A stretch of DNA of 64,000 nt from Sialis fuliginosa (Eukaryota; Arthropoda; Insecta; Megaloptera; Sialidae): positions 13,304,761 through 13,368,760 of the forward strand of contig OY540818.1 in the NCBI GenBank assembly GCA_961205875.1, read 5' to 3'. Of this stretch, positions 23,176 through 35,799 are shown one piece after another; within the stretch, counting starts at the first letter, position 1; every line of letters begins with the position of its first letter. Made by a program: the position numbers and the translations under genes. Below the pieces are notes generated by a model. It made no database searches and had not been told where the DNA came from. It saw nothing but the letters and a program-made list of their open reading frames with translations.

Positions 23176-23179
23176 TACA

Positions 23180-25355
23180 AGTATGCAGATAAAAGTTATA
23201 AATTCAGACCTGTTTTTGAAATTTATTTACACTATTTTTTTTTTTCAATTTTAAATATGTATCTATATTAAAATTTCATTACTAATTTATCTACATTTTG
23301 AATACAAAAATATCTTTCAGATAATAATTTAATATATTATTTGTCCTGTTTCTCCACTGATGTGGAAGATAAAATACTATCAAGGAATCTTGCACATTCT
23401 ATTATAAATAAATTTTACTATCAACCCAAACAGATATATTCACAGATCTCCTTTGAAAGATCTGCATTGTATTATTTTCGTATGAACATTTTATAACAAA
23501 CACAAAAACTAAAATCTAAACTTCTATCTCCACCTGACAAAAATCTAAATATAACACAAAAGATCTTAGATTGGCAGCCCTTAATGTGCAGTGACTCTTC
23601 ACCAAATGCCGAGCATACATTTCATCCAGTTCAGTTAACATCCAAAGAAGGGTTAAATATTATTTAACCCTTTCTAGTACATGCACTCACTGATGCTCAA
23701 GTATCTTACATGTACAATAAATACTTGAAATTTATATGGTCGAGTTGCTTATTATTTCATCCCATTAATGTACCATTTAAAAATCTTTTAATGCGAATTT
23801 ATATCATTGAATAAACTATTTAATATTAAACTGCCTTAGCACACATTTTTTAATTATAAATTTCAAAAATAATTAATTATTAAAAACTTTATTAAGAGGA
23901 TACTGAAAGTAATTAGGAATCCATAATTTCATAAATCTTATTTCTACCTCTATGAAAGGTGTTTTTATAAATATTATAGATAAACTAGAAAACTAATATG
24001 CCGATTTTAATGCGATTTTCGCCAATGCTAAGATAATTTCTCAGAGCAGGTTCATATTTTATGAAAACCACAGCATACAAATGTCATTTATATATGTATA
24101 AGAACATCAACTGAAATATAAAGAAACATTCCACTTACATGAAAGGTAAAATATCGAAATTGATTATGATTATTGCTTTTAAATGTAAAAGCGAGGACAT
24201 TTTTAATATTAACGCAGCTATTGTTTTAAAATTTATTAACAATTACAATTGCCCATGCTTAATATAGTACCAACATATTAAGACGAAATTTAGTATCAAC
24301 CATCCTTATTATTAAATAAAAAAATGGAAATTGCCAATATTTTCAAATGTAGAAATAATTTTACTAAAAAAAAGTATTATAGAGAAAGAGACGTTTTCAA
24401 TAATCTATATTTTTATATCCCAGGGTAACAAAGAGTCAAATCCGCTAGTATACAATAAAACTTTCTTGGGGTCAAAAAAATATTAACTGAATTTATAAGA
24501 ACTGCCCTTTTTCATGCGATTTACCTGGCTCGATTTAAATTATCATAATTTTTAATATATGCAAAACATTGTGTCTTCCGACTTAAAGTCAGTTTGTTGT
24601 AATGCGATATTTTATGGTTTGTGATATAAAAGATATCATATCTGTGTAACAAACAAGATGGTTGGTTTTGAATATTTGGTAACTTTTGTACAATACATGT
24701 AGATTAACATGTATGACGGACAGGAAGTTTTTTTATAATTTTTTGAGGTTTCTTAATTTTCAATACAACGAGTACAGTTATATGTAAATTTGATTAAAAT
24801 GTCGTTAAGATTTTATTGTACGTTGTATCATATACAAAAAAAAATTCCCATGAATATATTATTTTTTAAAACCCGTCCAAATTTCAGTTTTGATATTTGA
24901 GATTTTTGAACATTCATAACGGATTTTATTTTAGGTATATGTATATCTATATGAAAAATTAGGTACAAATATAAAAATTCAGAAAATTATAACTAAGTAC
25001 TGAGTCTGGACCTGCGTTTAAACCGATTTGATTGACATTTGACAGCTCCCTTCTCTCGCATATAGTTTATCCACAACGTCAATTTTGTATTGTTTACAGA
25101 CACATCCATATTCAATAGTTATTGATTTTTCTTTTCATACGTAAATTAAACGAACTCAAAATTCAGTTAGTATGTATATATTTTAAAATATAATTTTTGA
25201 ATGTAGGTAAGCTTTCGCGGTTGTTGATTTGTTTTTTTTTTGTATATTTTTGAGTTTGTATATTATTTCATTCAAAAGTGCAACGCGGGAAAAAGCACAA
25301 AGTAAAAAAATATAATATAATTTACTTTATAAGTATTTTTAGAGTATTTTTTGTT
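23180..25355. other. AT-rich intronic stretch
   Basis: No gene or element is clearly recognised. A patch near 25010-25110 (ggacctgcgtttaaaccg, gacatttgacagctccc) is less AT-rich and may be constrained. Confidence 0.4.
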
Positions 25356-25357
25356 AT

Positions 25358-25888
25358 TATAAATAAGGTACCAAAAGTCCTCATCGATTCCTTGCGAGCA
25401 TACTTTTTTACAGCCCACAAAATATGCTAACAATTAATTTTTAAGTAGATATCTCTGTATCTATTGGTTCTATGTATATCTAAAATATAGTTATTATTAA
25501 TTATAAAGATTTGAAAATAACATACAACAAAGATTTTATCCTTTTTTTCGTACAAGTCTAGAAATGTGAAACTATAAATTCTTTTTGTATTTTAATAATA
25601 CTTAGTTTTTTAGAAATATGTGTACAAAAACCAATACCTCAATTTCTATAATTGACAAAATTAAAGCGGTTTAAAGGAGATGCGTAGCATTGAATAGTAT
25701 GAAAAAAAACTATACAGGACCTTTTTGTAGAGAATTTTCGTATATAATATGATATTCATTATCGTAAAATATATACATACATATATTACAGAGATATCTA
25801 CTGAAAACTATAGTTAGTACTTTTTGTAGGTTGTTAAAAAGTATTCTCCCATGAAATCGATGGGGACTTTTGGTACCTTATTTATAAA
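25358..25888. mobile_element. ~530-bp inverted-repeat element (MITE)
   Basis: The left end taaataaggtaccaaaagtc is mirrored at the right end (gacttttggtaccttattta). Complementarity continues for about 110 bp (catcgatt, catactttttaca against tgttaaaaagtattc, and gtagatatctctgta against tacagagatatctac). Flanking TA on both sides would fit a Tc1/mariner-type target, but the exact edge is uncertain. There is no open frame. It ends about 360 bp from the ham exon at 26245. Confidence 0.7.
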
Positions 25889-26244
25889 GACAAAATAAAA
25901 TAGCTCCATGTGAATTTTTTCGTAGACACATCTATTTTTTGTCTAAATGCACTGTATAATTAATTACTACAACTGATTGATCATTAAATGTGCAAGCGTG
26001 CAATAATAAATACAAATATATAGTCTACTAGAAACATTAAAGATGATATAAGAAAAGAAATATGTACCTATATATCTTAATTTTAATTGAAATAGAATGA
26101 ATAAAAGTGACACAAAAACATTTCCAGGAAAAACAAGTATTTTAAAAATCAATTTTCAAATGTAAACATTAAGCGAAACAAATAATATATAAAGACATAT
26201 GTCAAACACATTCAAAAAGTACAATAACAAAATAAAAACCTTAC

Positions 26245-26888
26245 CTCCCACGCATATCTTGGATCGATCGGCTCGCTGGCCCACTTCCCCAAGAACGGTC
26301 CGTATCGCGTACCTCTCGGAATATCTCGTAAACTCCAAACCCCTTCTCCGGCATCTCTGAGCTCTAATTCCGGAGGAACCAGCGACACGGTTTCTTTCAC
26401 TCTCAGTTTAGCCACTTCATTCGCGAGCCGCAGATTGCCATTGAGTTGTGCTCTCAAGTTCTCGTCTCTGAAATGCATCTTGAACACTTCTTCTTGTCGG
26501 AGATCTCTGAATCTCATCGCTTCATCATGTCGCATTTGCTTCAGTATTTCCGGACTGAGAAGCTGTTCGGCATTGCGAATTCGCAAATTGTCTTGCTCTA
26601 ATCTAAGACGTAGGTCTAAGTTCGCTGAAGGACTATCACTGCGGTCGTTGTTGACAGAACTAAGGTATGGGTCTCGCGCCGCTACCATGTTGCTGATCAA
26701 GTGGTTACTGGTCGGAGTGTGCTCGCGCGAAGCCGCCTTGCTCACTGACTCCGTGTGTGACTTGCTATCGTCTGTTACTGATGATGTGTTTGGAGGCATG
26801 TTACTTGAGTCCATAGAATCATCTTCATCGTCTAATTCAACTGGCGTTGTACTTTGTACAGATACATCTAATTCGTCCCCGCTACTAC
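26245..26888 (-). CDS. ham: hamlet-like PRDM gene, exon with N-terminal region and start of PR domain
   Basis: Coding exon of 644 bp. The acceptor is TTTTGTTATTTCAG (AG at 26890-26889) and the donor is GCGTGGGAG|GTAAGG (GT at 26244). It begins with two bases of a split codon, then 214 residues. Residues 1-30 are acidic and Ser-rich (SSGDELDVSVQSTTP, then ELDDEDDSMDSSN). Residues 30-95 are Ser/Thr/Asn-rich and likely disordered. Residues 95-165 are highly charged and probably helical (LDLRLRLEQDNLRIRNAEQL, EVAKLRVKE). From about residue 168 the PR domain begins: SLVPPELELRDAGEGVW, then SLRDIPRGTRYGPFLGKWAS and EPIDPRYAWE. LELRD...GVWS and IP[RK]GTR[YF]GPF are family signatures shared with MECOM/PRDM16 and Hamlet. 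Its base composition is far richer in GC than its flanks. The frame stays open upstream to an ATG at 26955, but a strong acceptor makes a spliced start more likely. The start codon is therefore not assigned. Confidence 0.93.
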
Positions 26889-28925
26889 CTGAAATAACAA
26901 AACATATTTTAATTAATTTCAATTTATTTGTGAATATTATGCACATGTTAATCACCTTACAATTAGATTCTATTGTTAAAAATATGTTGAATCAATAATA
27001 AAACCATATATAATAATTTAAATCAAAACGTATTGGTATTTAACAATTATATATATGTATAAAGCTGACATCAAAATTAATCAAGAGAGAAAATGATAAC
27101 GCATCATTTAAAAAAATCAGTTTTGTTCCGCTATAGTTCTTCCCATGTATGATAGACGCCTACTTGTCATGGCCTAGACATAATTTTATTATCATCAGTG
27201 AATTTGTTTTTATTTTTCTCACGGATCGTATGTAATAAAACGCAGTGCATATGTTTGATAATATTAATAAAAATAAAATTAATTTATAATTAAATAATAT
27301 CGATTAGGAAACTTGTTTTTGAAATTTATAATAAGGAAATTGACTCATTATTAGAATATTTGATGAAACGTATTAAAATTTATCGTGAGATTCGTTTTTA
27401 TTATTTTTATAGAAAAAAGTTTCATAATTTTTTTGTTTGTATTTAATGAAAATATCTATTTTAACCTTCCCCTATCACCATGATGTATATGTATCTATCT
27501 GTCGGTCTGCAAACGATGTAACACAAGGTTGAAATTTTATATTTAGTTGTTTTTTTTTATGAGACTGGTTGGCTTAAATACTAAATATTTTATTTGATAA
27601 ATAGATAAGTATATCAAAATAAATTAAGACTGCAATAATTCAACTTATTTAAGTAATTTATTCGACAGTATGTAGCATATACCGTATAAGGATATACATA
27701 TGTAAGTATAAGTGAAAAAAATCAATGCAAAAAAAAGAAAATACATCTTCACACAAAATCATCAAACCGTACAAAATGTGAGAAACCTATTGAAGAGAAA
27801 AAAAGGCATACAACATATAGGCAATGCAGGACATTATCTTATACAAAACAAAAAGGAATGCAAAAAGGATAAAAAAAGCACACACACACACGATCTCATG
27901 TGTATATAAACAGAACCTACACAACAAACGATTTCTTGTGAACAAAAACAATATCATGAATTGTTTCTCGAACAAGAAAAGACAAAAAGATGCAAGTGAA
28001 GAGTTGACTTAAACTTGGAACAGGTGTTCATAGACGGACCATAATGCAATTATTGCTATTATGACGTCACTGGTGGTTCGTGTTTTCATCTTTTGTCAAC
28101 ATCACGAGACTGTATTGTTTCTTGTATTGTTGACAATAATTCTTTAGTTTTATGTTTTATATATTATTAGTGCATACGTGACTGTTGTCCCTTCATCTCT
28201 TTCCTCTATGTAAAGCGTATATAACTTAATGAATGTGCAATTTGTGTGTTTAGGAATCGCGGTCAATGAACGTAATGTTTACCGGAGGATTTTTTTAAAT
28301 TCACTTTCTTTGTTTCTTTGTTTCATTGGATTTGTTATTCTTATGAAAAAAGCACTAGAGTAGAGTATGAAAATGATATTTTTAATCAGGTTATTTATTC
28401 AAGAATAAACTAGTACATTATTTTTACTTGCACTTTTCAACACCTGCAATATTTTATTTGAACGCTTTTATTACTAACGTATTAAGTATTATATTTAATG
28501 TTTATAATATACGTCTGGTATGTGGCAAATAAAGCCAAAACGCTACATTTTTAGATAGGGAGCCACTTTAAAATCCGTGTAGAACACTGTTATATTGTTA
28601 AAAAATTGAAAAATCTCTCATGGATGTCACTGAATTTTCTTAAACTATAAAAAAGTGTGCATATATCTACTTATATAAAACAAATTATTCTGGCTTACTG
28701 ATGACAGATATAAAAAAGACGTACTATAATAATTTATCAAAGGTAATATTTTTATATTATTTTGAATACAAAAAATATATAACCTTATTATGTATACGAC
28801 AATTTAAATTTATAATAACACATAAAAGTACAGCGTCGTTAATGATAATGAGCGTCTTCAAATACAGTATCTAAAAAAATTCTTTCACAAGCAATAGACA
28901 AATTTTAATCCTACATAAATAAGAT
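26889..28925. other. Sequence 5' of the N-terminal ham exon
   Basis: AT-rich intron, or 5' flank if exon 1 lies elsewhere. It holds a short (ca)n run at about 27880 and a complex patch at 28240-28300 (ggaatcgcggtcaatgaacg, taccggagg). No exon is recognised. Confidence 0.45.
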
Positions 28926-28929
28926 TTGT

Positions 28930-29165
28930 TTGTCTTAAGAAAAAATCAACAAACAATTTCAACACACCCTCATGACATAAACAGTTGTTATCTGCCGAAA
29001 AACAAAGCAGATTTGACGGCGTTTTATGGTAATAATTCGTACAACCCCGCGAACACACTCGCTCGGCAGATAATACGGTTTGTGAAGTTACCGACTGTGT
29101 TGACAAGATAACACCAGCGCGCCGTTATCGAGTGGGTGTTAATAACTTCTGAAAACATATCGTTT
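28930..29165. promoter_or_regulatory. Motif-dense block 2 kb upstream of ham exon, candidate enhancer
   Basis: GC-richer, repeat-free block with aaacagttgttatctgccg (E-box CAGTTG plus GATAA reverse), caaagcagatttgacggcg, cgttttatggtaat (TTTATGG, Hox/Caudal-like), cgctcggcagataat and gacaagataacaccagcgcg (GATAA). E-boxes beside GATA and homeodomain sites are usual in neural enhancers, which fits a neural regulator. Overlapping 60-73 codon frames occur on both strands and none looks real. Confidence 0.4.
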
Positions 29166-29825
29166 CGTCCAATTGTTGTTACATCTGTCTTTTCAAAAGA
29201 TACTTTTACGATTTTGTTTTTCAAGGATAAGTTTTTGTTTATATGTATAAATTGTTAAATTATATACTAATAGTATTTACCTATATGTTATTCTTAACTT
29301 CTTGGTGTAAGTTGTGTCTTTTTAGTATTAAATATTCTAAACTGCCAAATAGTATAATTATTTTTAAATTTAATGTAATATAAAATAATAATATTGATTA
29401 TTATAGTAAAATATTCTACCCCACTAAAAGTATTTTTATCCTTGGTATTTTTCCCCATTACTAGACACTAGTTTAAGGTTATGCTTCTTTGTATTAAAAT
29501 TTTTTTAAATAAAAATATCACGTTTGTACGATTATAATTTTTAAGAGGTTGCATTCTTAAAAGTTTTAAAATGCTCAAATTAAAAATTAGCACAAATAAA
29601 ATGTTCAATATTACTTACTACTGTAAGTAGGTATTAAATGCAAAGTTAAGTCAACAAGGTAACTTATTAATTATTTAATAAAGTAATTAATTACGATAAC
29701 ATACCCACAAAATAAACAAAAAACCACACGGAAGAAAAAAAAACAATGGTAGCACTGCGTAACTGTTGAGCTTTTAGATAAAACTAACTGGTAGAGTATA
29801 TCATCATTTACACTTGTATATCAGG

Positions 29826-30113
29826 CAGTGGCGGTACCATGCCTACTTACATATTATTAGGAGAGAATATACGAGATGAAGCCAATAGAATTTAAAATGG
29901 AGAGGGGAAGTGATATTATAATGAAAATTTCATAATATATACATATATTCAATAATATATTACATTTTCGTCTATTGCAAAAAACAAAATTTAATCATAT
30001 GGCGTGATTACACGTGACAAATTTAGAATATATTAAAATATTCGTGTCAATGTATATTATATAATATACCGGGCCTACACTTCCCCAATTACTTTTGTTC
30101 CATGCCGCCACTG
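29826..30113. mobile_element. 288-bp hAT-type MITE
   Basis: The ends are CAGTGGCGGTACCATG on the left and CATGCCGCCACTG on the right, with an inverted match over about 13-15 bp and CAGTGGCGG as the typical hAT tip. The 8-bp flanks atatcagg (29818-29825) and ataatagg (30114-30121) match at 6 of 8 positions, as for an aged 8-bp hAT target duplication. The interior is AT-rich and non-coding. Confidence 0.75.
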
Positions 30114-30119
30114 ATAATA

Positions 30120-30950
30120 GGCGCTAACTGTTTTAACATTTATAAGACTCTGATATTTGTGGTTTAGAACGTGCGGTAAATCATTTCATGTTGTTTTGTA
30201 ATATCCAACGTTTCGTTTTAGATTACAATATTATCTGTGGATGTATGTGGTTAACACCTAATAAAAAACAACATGTTCTGATTGAAACATTTTAACACTT
30301 TATTTGTTATTTGAAACTTTGAAAATATTTTTTTTATTTTTTATATAGCTAAATATGTATACTTGGACATATTTTAAAATTATCAAATCATTTTATAATA
30401 ATTATCAAAAATGATGCATTTATTTCGTTTATTGAACTACAAATGTCCTTCTCAAGGAATTAGAATTTGAAGATCCCAAAGAATACTTTGTAACAAGGAG
30501 AGTTGTTATAATTTTTGCGACAATTTATGAACTAAACAAAAGATATCGCGATCTGATTTGTCTAGTAGCTAATTTAGCATTTAGTTGGGGTGGTGAGTAA
30601 CGCTACTCGACTAAAAATTGATTGACTTCTCGACTAAATGGTTTTGCTAAATTACTGGAATAAATACTACTAGCCTATAGTCTGAACAAGGCTTTACTGA
30701 TCTTTTATACTAAACTATGATACCATAAACATAAAATTAATATAATGGATTTATATAAGAATGTATATTATATATTTTTGTATATAGATATTAAATATAC
30801 ACAACCATATTATGGTCCTTAATTTAATTAGATGATGTAAATAAAATACAAAATAATACTAATCTATTTTTAAATGAAACCATTTTACATTTTTATAAAT
30901 TATTTTACATTACATTGGTATATCAGGTTAAGATAGTTATAAACTCGCGT
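30120..30950. other. AT-rich stretch, nothing recognised
   Basis: No gene or element is seen. A small hairpin-like patch (agttggggtggtgagtaacg / tactcgactaaaaattg) near 30585 is not convincing. Confidence 0.4.
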
Positions 30951-31005
30951 TTTTTTTTTTTTTTTTGAGGAGTAGGACTCTCCACCGTCAGGAGCTTTTT
31001 TTAGC
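30951..31005 (-). repeat. Poly-T run with short GC-rich neighbour
   Basis: About 17 T residues at 30951-30967 followed by gaggagtaggactctccacc and gtcaggagc. On the minus strand this reads as a GC-rich end followed by poly-A, so it could be the 3' end of an old retroposed sequence. No body is identified. Confidence 0.3.
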
Positions 31006-31009
31006 CATC

Positions 31010-34000
31010 ATCAAAATAAAAGTATAAAACATTAGAAAATATTTTTAATTATGTACAACATAAGTTATGAATGTCACATTAGAATGACCCCTTAAACGAA
31101 AGCCAATTTTATAATGAACCATATATATACAAATGTACGTATGTACAGTTAAATAATAGAATAATATTAATTTGATTAATATTATACCTATTTACAGTAA
31201 TGTATTTCGCATTAATTTGTAAATGATAGCGATACGTACAAACAAAACAACATTAGCGTACCGTTATTATAGATATGAAAGAGACGTGTGGTTTGTCTAA
31301 TATCTGCCCCGTTTAAGGAAATCCTGACTGTGGTGAGTATATTCTGTGGGAAAATTATTATCTAATCCTTTAGCGTGTATTAAACATGTTGTCAAACGTG
31401 TGTTGTTCCACGATTAAATTATAGAACAAAATTGTACTATTGATAATATAGAAATCTGAGTGGGCCGGGTTACGCAGCGTTGGTGTTCAGATAATATAAT
31501 CGTGTGCTTTTATACGGGCGAGTTGTATTAAACTATCAGAAGTGGTTTCAAATTTTATTTTTTGATTTTGCTAAATATGGGTCGATCCAGACTATCGAGT
31601 CAGTCCGGTCTCGCTCCAACCAAATATAAATAAACAATAAACTATGAAATTATTCACACTATAGGTATCGGTCAGATCTCGGTCCAATCTCGCTCTGATA
31701 CAACATAGTGCAAAGAAAAGCGTAATATATACTTGCGCGATAATGTTAATACCATAAGATTTGATTCAACCGAGGCCGGCACGATAGTCCCTAAAGGGGC
31801 ATATTGAGTCATAAAATAATTCAAAATTAAAACAATTTACGAATTAAATTGTTTATTTTCATGCAATTTTAATTTTGTTGCTATATTAATGTCTTTAAAT
31901 TAAATCAACAAGTTGTTCCAGAAGTTAAACTGTCAAATATACTATATGTACATATTTTGAAATTGTTTTTAACTTAAGAAAATTAATTAAACAGGTCTAA
32001 GACAAACATAAAAATGAGTTCTGTGCGATTCCCATAGGCAAAAGATTATTAGGTTACTTAATCGTATAATACTCAACTATTTTTCCACTGTTGGTTGAAA
32101 ATTTCAAGTTATATTGACCCCAATTGTACAACTCTTTAATAAAAGGTCCTTATTTTCCCTGTTACATGACGATATGTGCCAAAATGTTTACTTTAAAACG
32201 ACATAAACAACGAGGCTAGTGGGCTGAAGCCAATAGTTAAATAATTATATATTACTATGCGAAAATTTTGAAAATAAGTATACAATTTTTTATAAAAAAT
32301 GATTATATTTCATATTAAATATTCATTTATATTATAAGGTTAATTATTATAAAAACATAAACTTATTTTAATATACCAGATTATTAGTGCTTATATTTAT
32401 AAAAAGTTACTATAATGGATTCACACCTTTGATAATAATAATTTATAAATATAAATATTTTATAGAAATTAACATAAATAATTTGTTATTATATTTTCCT
32501 TAATTTTTAATTAAATTATCGTCCAATCTTGTTCATAACACATCACTATCTAGATTATTAACGGGAAAATATAAATTTTATTTATGTTTCCGTGTTATTA
32601 TTATTCTGGGAATTGTTTTAGTTGGGTTTTTCATAAATTAAATAAGTGTATGTCGATATTGATGCAATTTATTATATTTTTTTATGTATCATTAATTTAT
32701 GAAAAGTATTTAAGTAACATATGCGATAAAATTATCTTTCGTATTATGTATTTTTAATTGACAATATTTTTGAACAAAATTTAAAGAAAATATGCAAATA
32801 AAATATACGTTAAAAAAATACACAAACATTAACTTCATCGATGTTCTAGATTTCATTCTGGACAAGTTTTAAATTTCAAGAACTTTAATAATTAATTTTA
32901 ATACTAAAAATACTTAGCATCCATCGGTGCTACGAGATGCTTACTTACATAAAATATATTTTTCTGGCTTATTGATAAAATATATAAAAAATAAATAGAA
33001 CATTAACAATGGAGAATAAAGGTCTTTAATTATATTATAATTATAAATATGTTTTACTAATATGAAAAAATCAATAGATCATAATTTATAGATAGCCATT
33101 TTCTTTACCACTACGTATTGTTTAAAAAATAATTAGAAAAATTCAAAAATTGACAAATGTCAATAATTTACTATTGGGCGATCGTTACCAAACCAAAATA
33201 GAAAGTTTTCTTCCCGGATATTCATATATCGATCCTAAATATAAAAGTTCACCCTTATTTGTTTTATTTTTATTTTTGAGTTACAATGTCTACAGACAGA
33301 TAGACCGATACATAGATATCATGGCAAAAAAAGTATGAAAGAATTTAAAGAAGGTAGAAATAAATCTGAGTATCTAAATCTAAAGTTCGAAAGAAACGGC
33401 TTTACTATATTGTACTTTCTTATACTTTATACGTTATTATAATTTATACATAAACATAAACATAAATGACCGTATAAGAAAGTAATATGTATAGTTATTT
33501 TTTTATTATAAAAGATAAAACTACAATTTACATAATCTACGATTTATAATTGTTGTTTTTTGAGAAAAGTTTTTAAAGATTTATAAATATATATTCTTAA
33601 ATTTGAGTATCATCTTCATTAGAAGTACCATGTTTGATTGAGGAGGTTGAAGCTGTATAAGCACCGTTATATGTATAGATATAAGAATGTCAAAACAATA
33701 GTCAATAAAAAATCATATATAGAAAATAAAATAGAAGACACAGCAAAATTAATACTCAATACACAAGACAATCAAGATTGAAGAAACTACTTTGTATTAC
33801 TATGAAAAAAAAACGCTATTAGAGGAAGAAGAAGAAGAAGAAGGAGAATAATAATAATAATAAGAAGTCGTATAAACTGGTTCAAAACGATTTTTTTAAT
33901 TCTTAATTAACAAACATAGATAAACATGTACAATGGTTTGTAGTAATTCGTTCCATTTTATTCGGTCATCACTTAACAAAAAGAAGAAATTCAAATTATT

Positions 34001-35635
34001 TTAGATTTAGATTTAAACTAATATGTATACATTTTGAATAGTTATAATGCTCGTATATATGTATATACTACACAGGTAGAAACCTTGACTTTATTTATTT
34101 ATAACTACATTTATCTACTCTTAATCCATTTATATTATTGTTTTTGTCTGACAATACTACTTTTAAGAGATACAGTTGGATTTAGAGTATATTCTTATAT
34201 TAAAAAATTTTTTTTTCGTTATATACATATAACAAAGATTTCTTAGCCCAAGTCAGTTTTTTATCGATATATCGTAGTAATTTTAGATAAAGTTCCTTCA
34301 CACAATAAAGTGGTCATCATCAAAACTTACTTAAGACACGACTTATTGTCAAAAGATGCAACACATCTGTTTGTAAAAAATGATAGTATTCATAGAATAA
34401 GAAACTATACCTATATGGTCGGTATATACAATATACCTATATAATTGACAAACATTTGACATAAAGAATAGTTTTATCATTCATTATGATACCAAAGTAG
34501 GTAATTGATACCCTCCAAAAATTTCTGAAAATAATAATACTTTTATATAGGTAAGTGTGAAATATTTCAACATCTGGTTGAACTTATAATTAATGTATCC
34601 ATGTACTACATTATAAATGTAAATATGTAAGTACATATAAATATATTTTATGTTTATGTAACGTAGAAGATAACGAACAAAATCAAATTAAACATCAAAG
34701 AATGGAACATATGAACGTGACAATGTAATTTTATGTATTTATTGATTCAAATAATTTATTTGACGTTAATAAAATTACCGTGAAATAAACATGGAAACTA
34801 ACTACAGATATAAATACTGTACTGTTACAAATATAACAGATATATAGGTATGCCTATATAAACAATATAAATACATATGTTATAAAGTATTTGTTGTATA
34901 GAAATTAGGGTAATTATTGAATTAATCATAATTAATTGGTATAACCTAGTTGTGCCAAAAGTTACTATTTAATTTATATGGATATAGTTAATAATACTTT
35001 ATTTCTACAATTAATTAGTTTTAGAAAAATATTCGTTTTTCAAAATGATCATTCAATTAACGTCATAAAAGTAACGTTCGTAATGTGTTGTTGATAGAAA
35101 TTTACAAACTGACAAACAAGCAATTTATCCAAATTTTTTAATGTCAAATTGAATGTTATGTCAAATTTTAAACATAAAATAAAAAGAGATTATAATTAAT
35201 TACATTATTTAGTTTCTACACATATTTATACGATTGGATACACTCAGATCAAAAATATATTTAAATTTTTACCTGACATTTTAAAATTCGAATCAATCAT
35301 TATACCACTACATTCACCCATATTGCACAAAATCCATTGTTAATGTTCTTAACCAGTATCAGAAACGTCAAATGTATATATCTTATATAAAATCAATCAA
35401 TATATGATATCTATTTCACTGATTATAATCAAAAATCACAACAATCATCACTCAATTAATAAATACACCTCGAAACCGTCACAAAAAAACAAATGACATT
35501 AACGTCCTTTATTACATGCCTGCTGACATATCTTCAATAATATGTAACATATTACCAAAAACTATCTGTCCGTGTGTCAAAAATGCATTTAGTACGATTG
35601 CCAAAATATAACTGCAGATAGTAACATGTAAGAAT
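31010..35635. other. AT-rich stretch
   Basis: No gene is supported. A moderately complex area at 31190-31790 (ctgccccgtttaaggaaatc, ctgagtgggccgggttacgc, gagtcagtccggtctcgct, ggtcagatctcggtccaatc) may contain an eroded element or constrained DNA. A (gaa)n / (aat)n microsatellite lies at 33822-33870. The remainder is low-complexity AT. Confidence 0.4.
33822..33870. repeat. (GAA)n/(AAT)n microsatellite
   Basis: gaggaagaagaagaagaaga continuing into ggagaataataataataa. Trinucleotide repeats switch phase midway. Confidence 0.85.
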
Positions 35636-35639
35636 ACAC

Positions 35640-35795
35640 CGTTCAGTTGCTACCAGGAGCTTTCGGAATAGGGTAAAATGGGCGTTCCCGTCTACGGAGA
35701 GGTGGGGCGCACAGTACGAGGGGCGGGCCTTCGCCAGCATCCCTAAGGACTCCCTAACCGCACCGCTTTCCCCCGCCGCTCCCTGTTTTTCTATC
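35640..35795. promoter_or_regulatory. CpG-rich island
   Basis: A 150-bp GC-rich island (gggcgttcccgtctacggag, ggtggggcgcacagtacgag, gggcgggccttcgccagc, ctttcccccgccgctccc) within AT-rich DNA 5' of the ham exons. It contains a GC-box-like gggcggg. On the minus strand a 62-codon frame starts in it, without recognised homology. It is one of the better candidates for a ham promoter or 5' exon, but no initiator or splice donor can be fixed. Confidence 0.4.
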
Positions 35796-35799
35796 TTAA

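Larger units (their letters stand above)
1207..26244 (-). other. ham: ~25-kb ham intron splitting the PR domain
   Basis: Phase-0 intron of 25,038 bp between AWE (donor GAG|GTAAGG at 26244) and VCAG (acceptor TTTTTTCAG at 1207). It separates beta strands of a single folded domain, so the two exons must be spliced together for any PR-containing product. It contains several DNA-transposon derivatives, two of the three large foldback elements and several GC-richer islands described separately. No unrelated nested gene is supported inside it. Confidence 0.85.

Noticed and set aside
26889-26955. Start of ham protein at the in-frame ATG 26955
   Set aside because: A strong acceptor (TTTTGTTATTTCAG) lies between this ATG and the exon, and the added residues are AT-chance-like. 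A spliced upstream exon is more likely.
26435-26998. 187-codon plus-strand open frame
   Set aside because: Exactly antisense to the ham exon at 26245-26888; Ser/Leu/Arg-rich mirror of the real coding frame, no independent splice sites.
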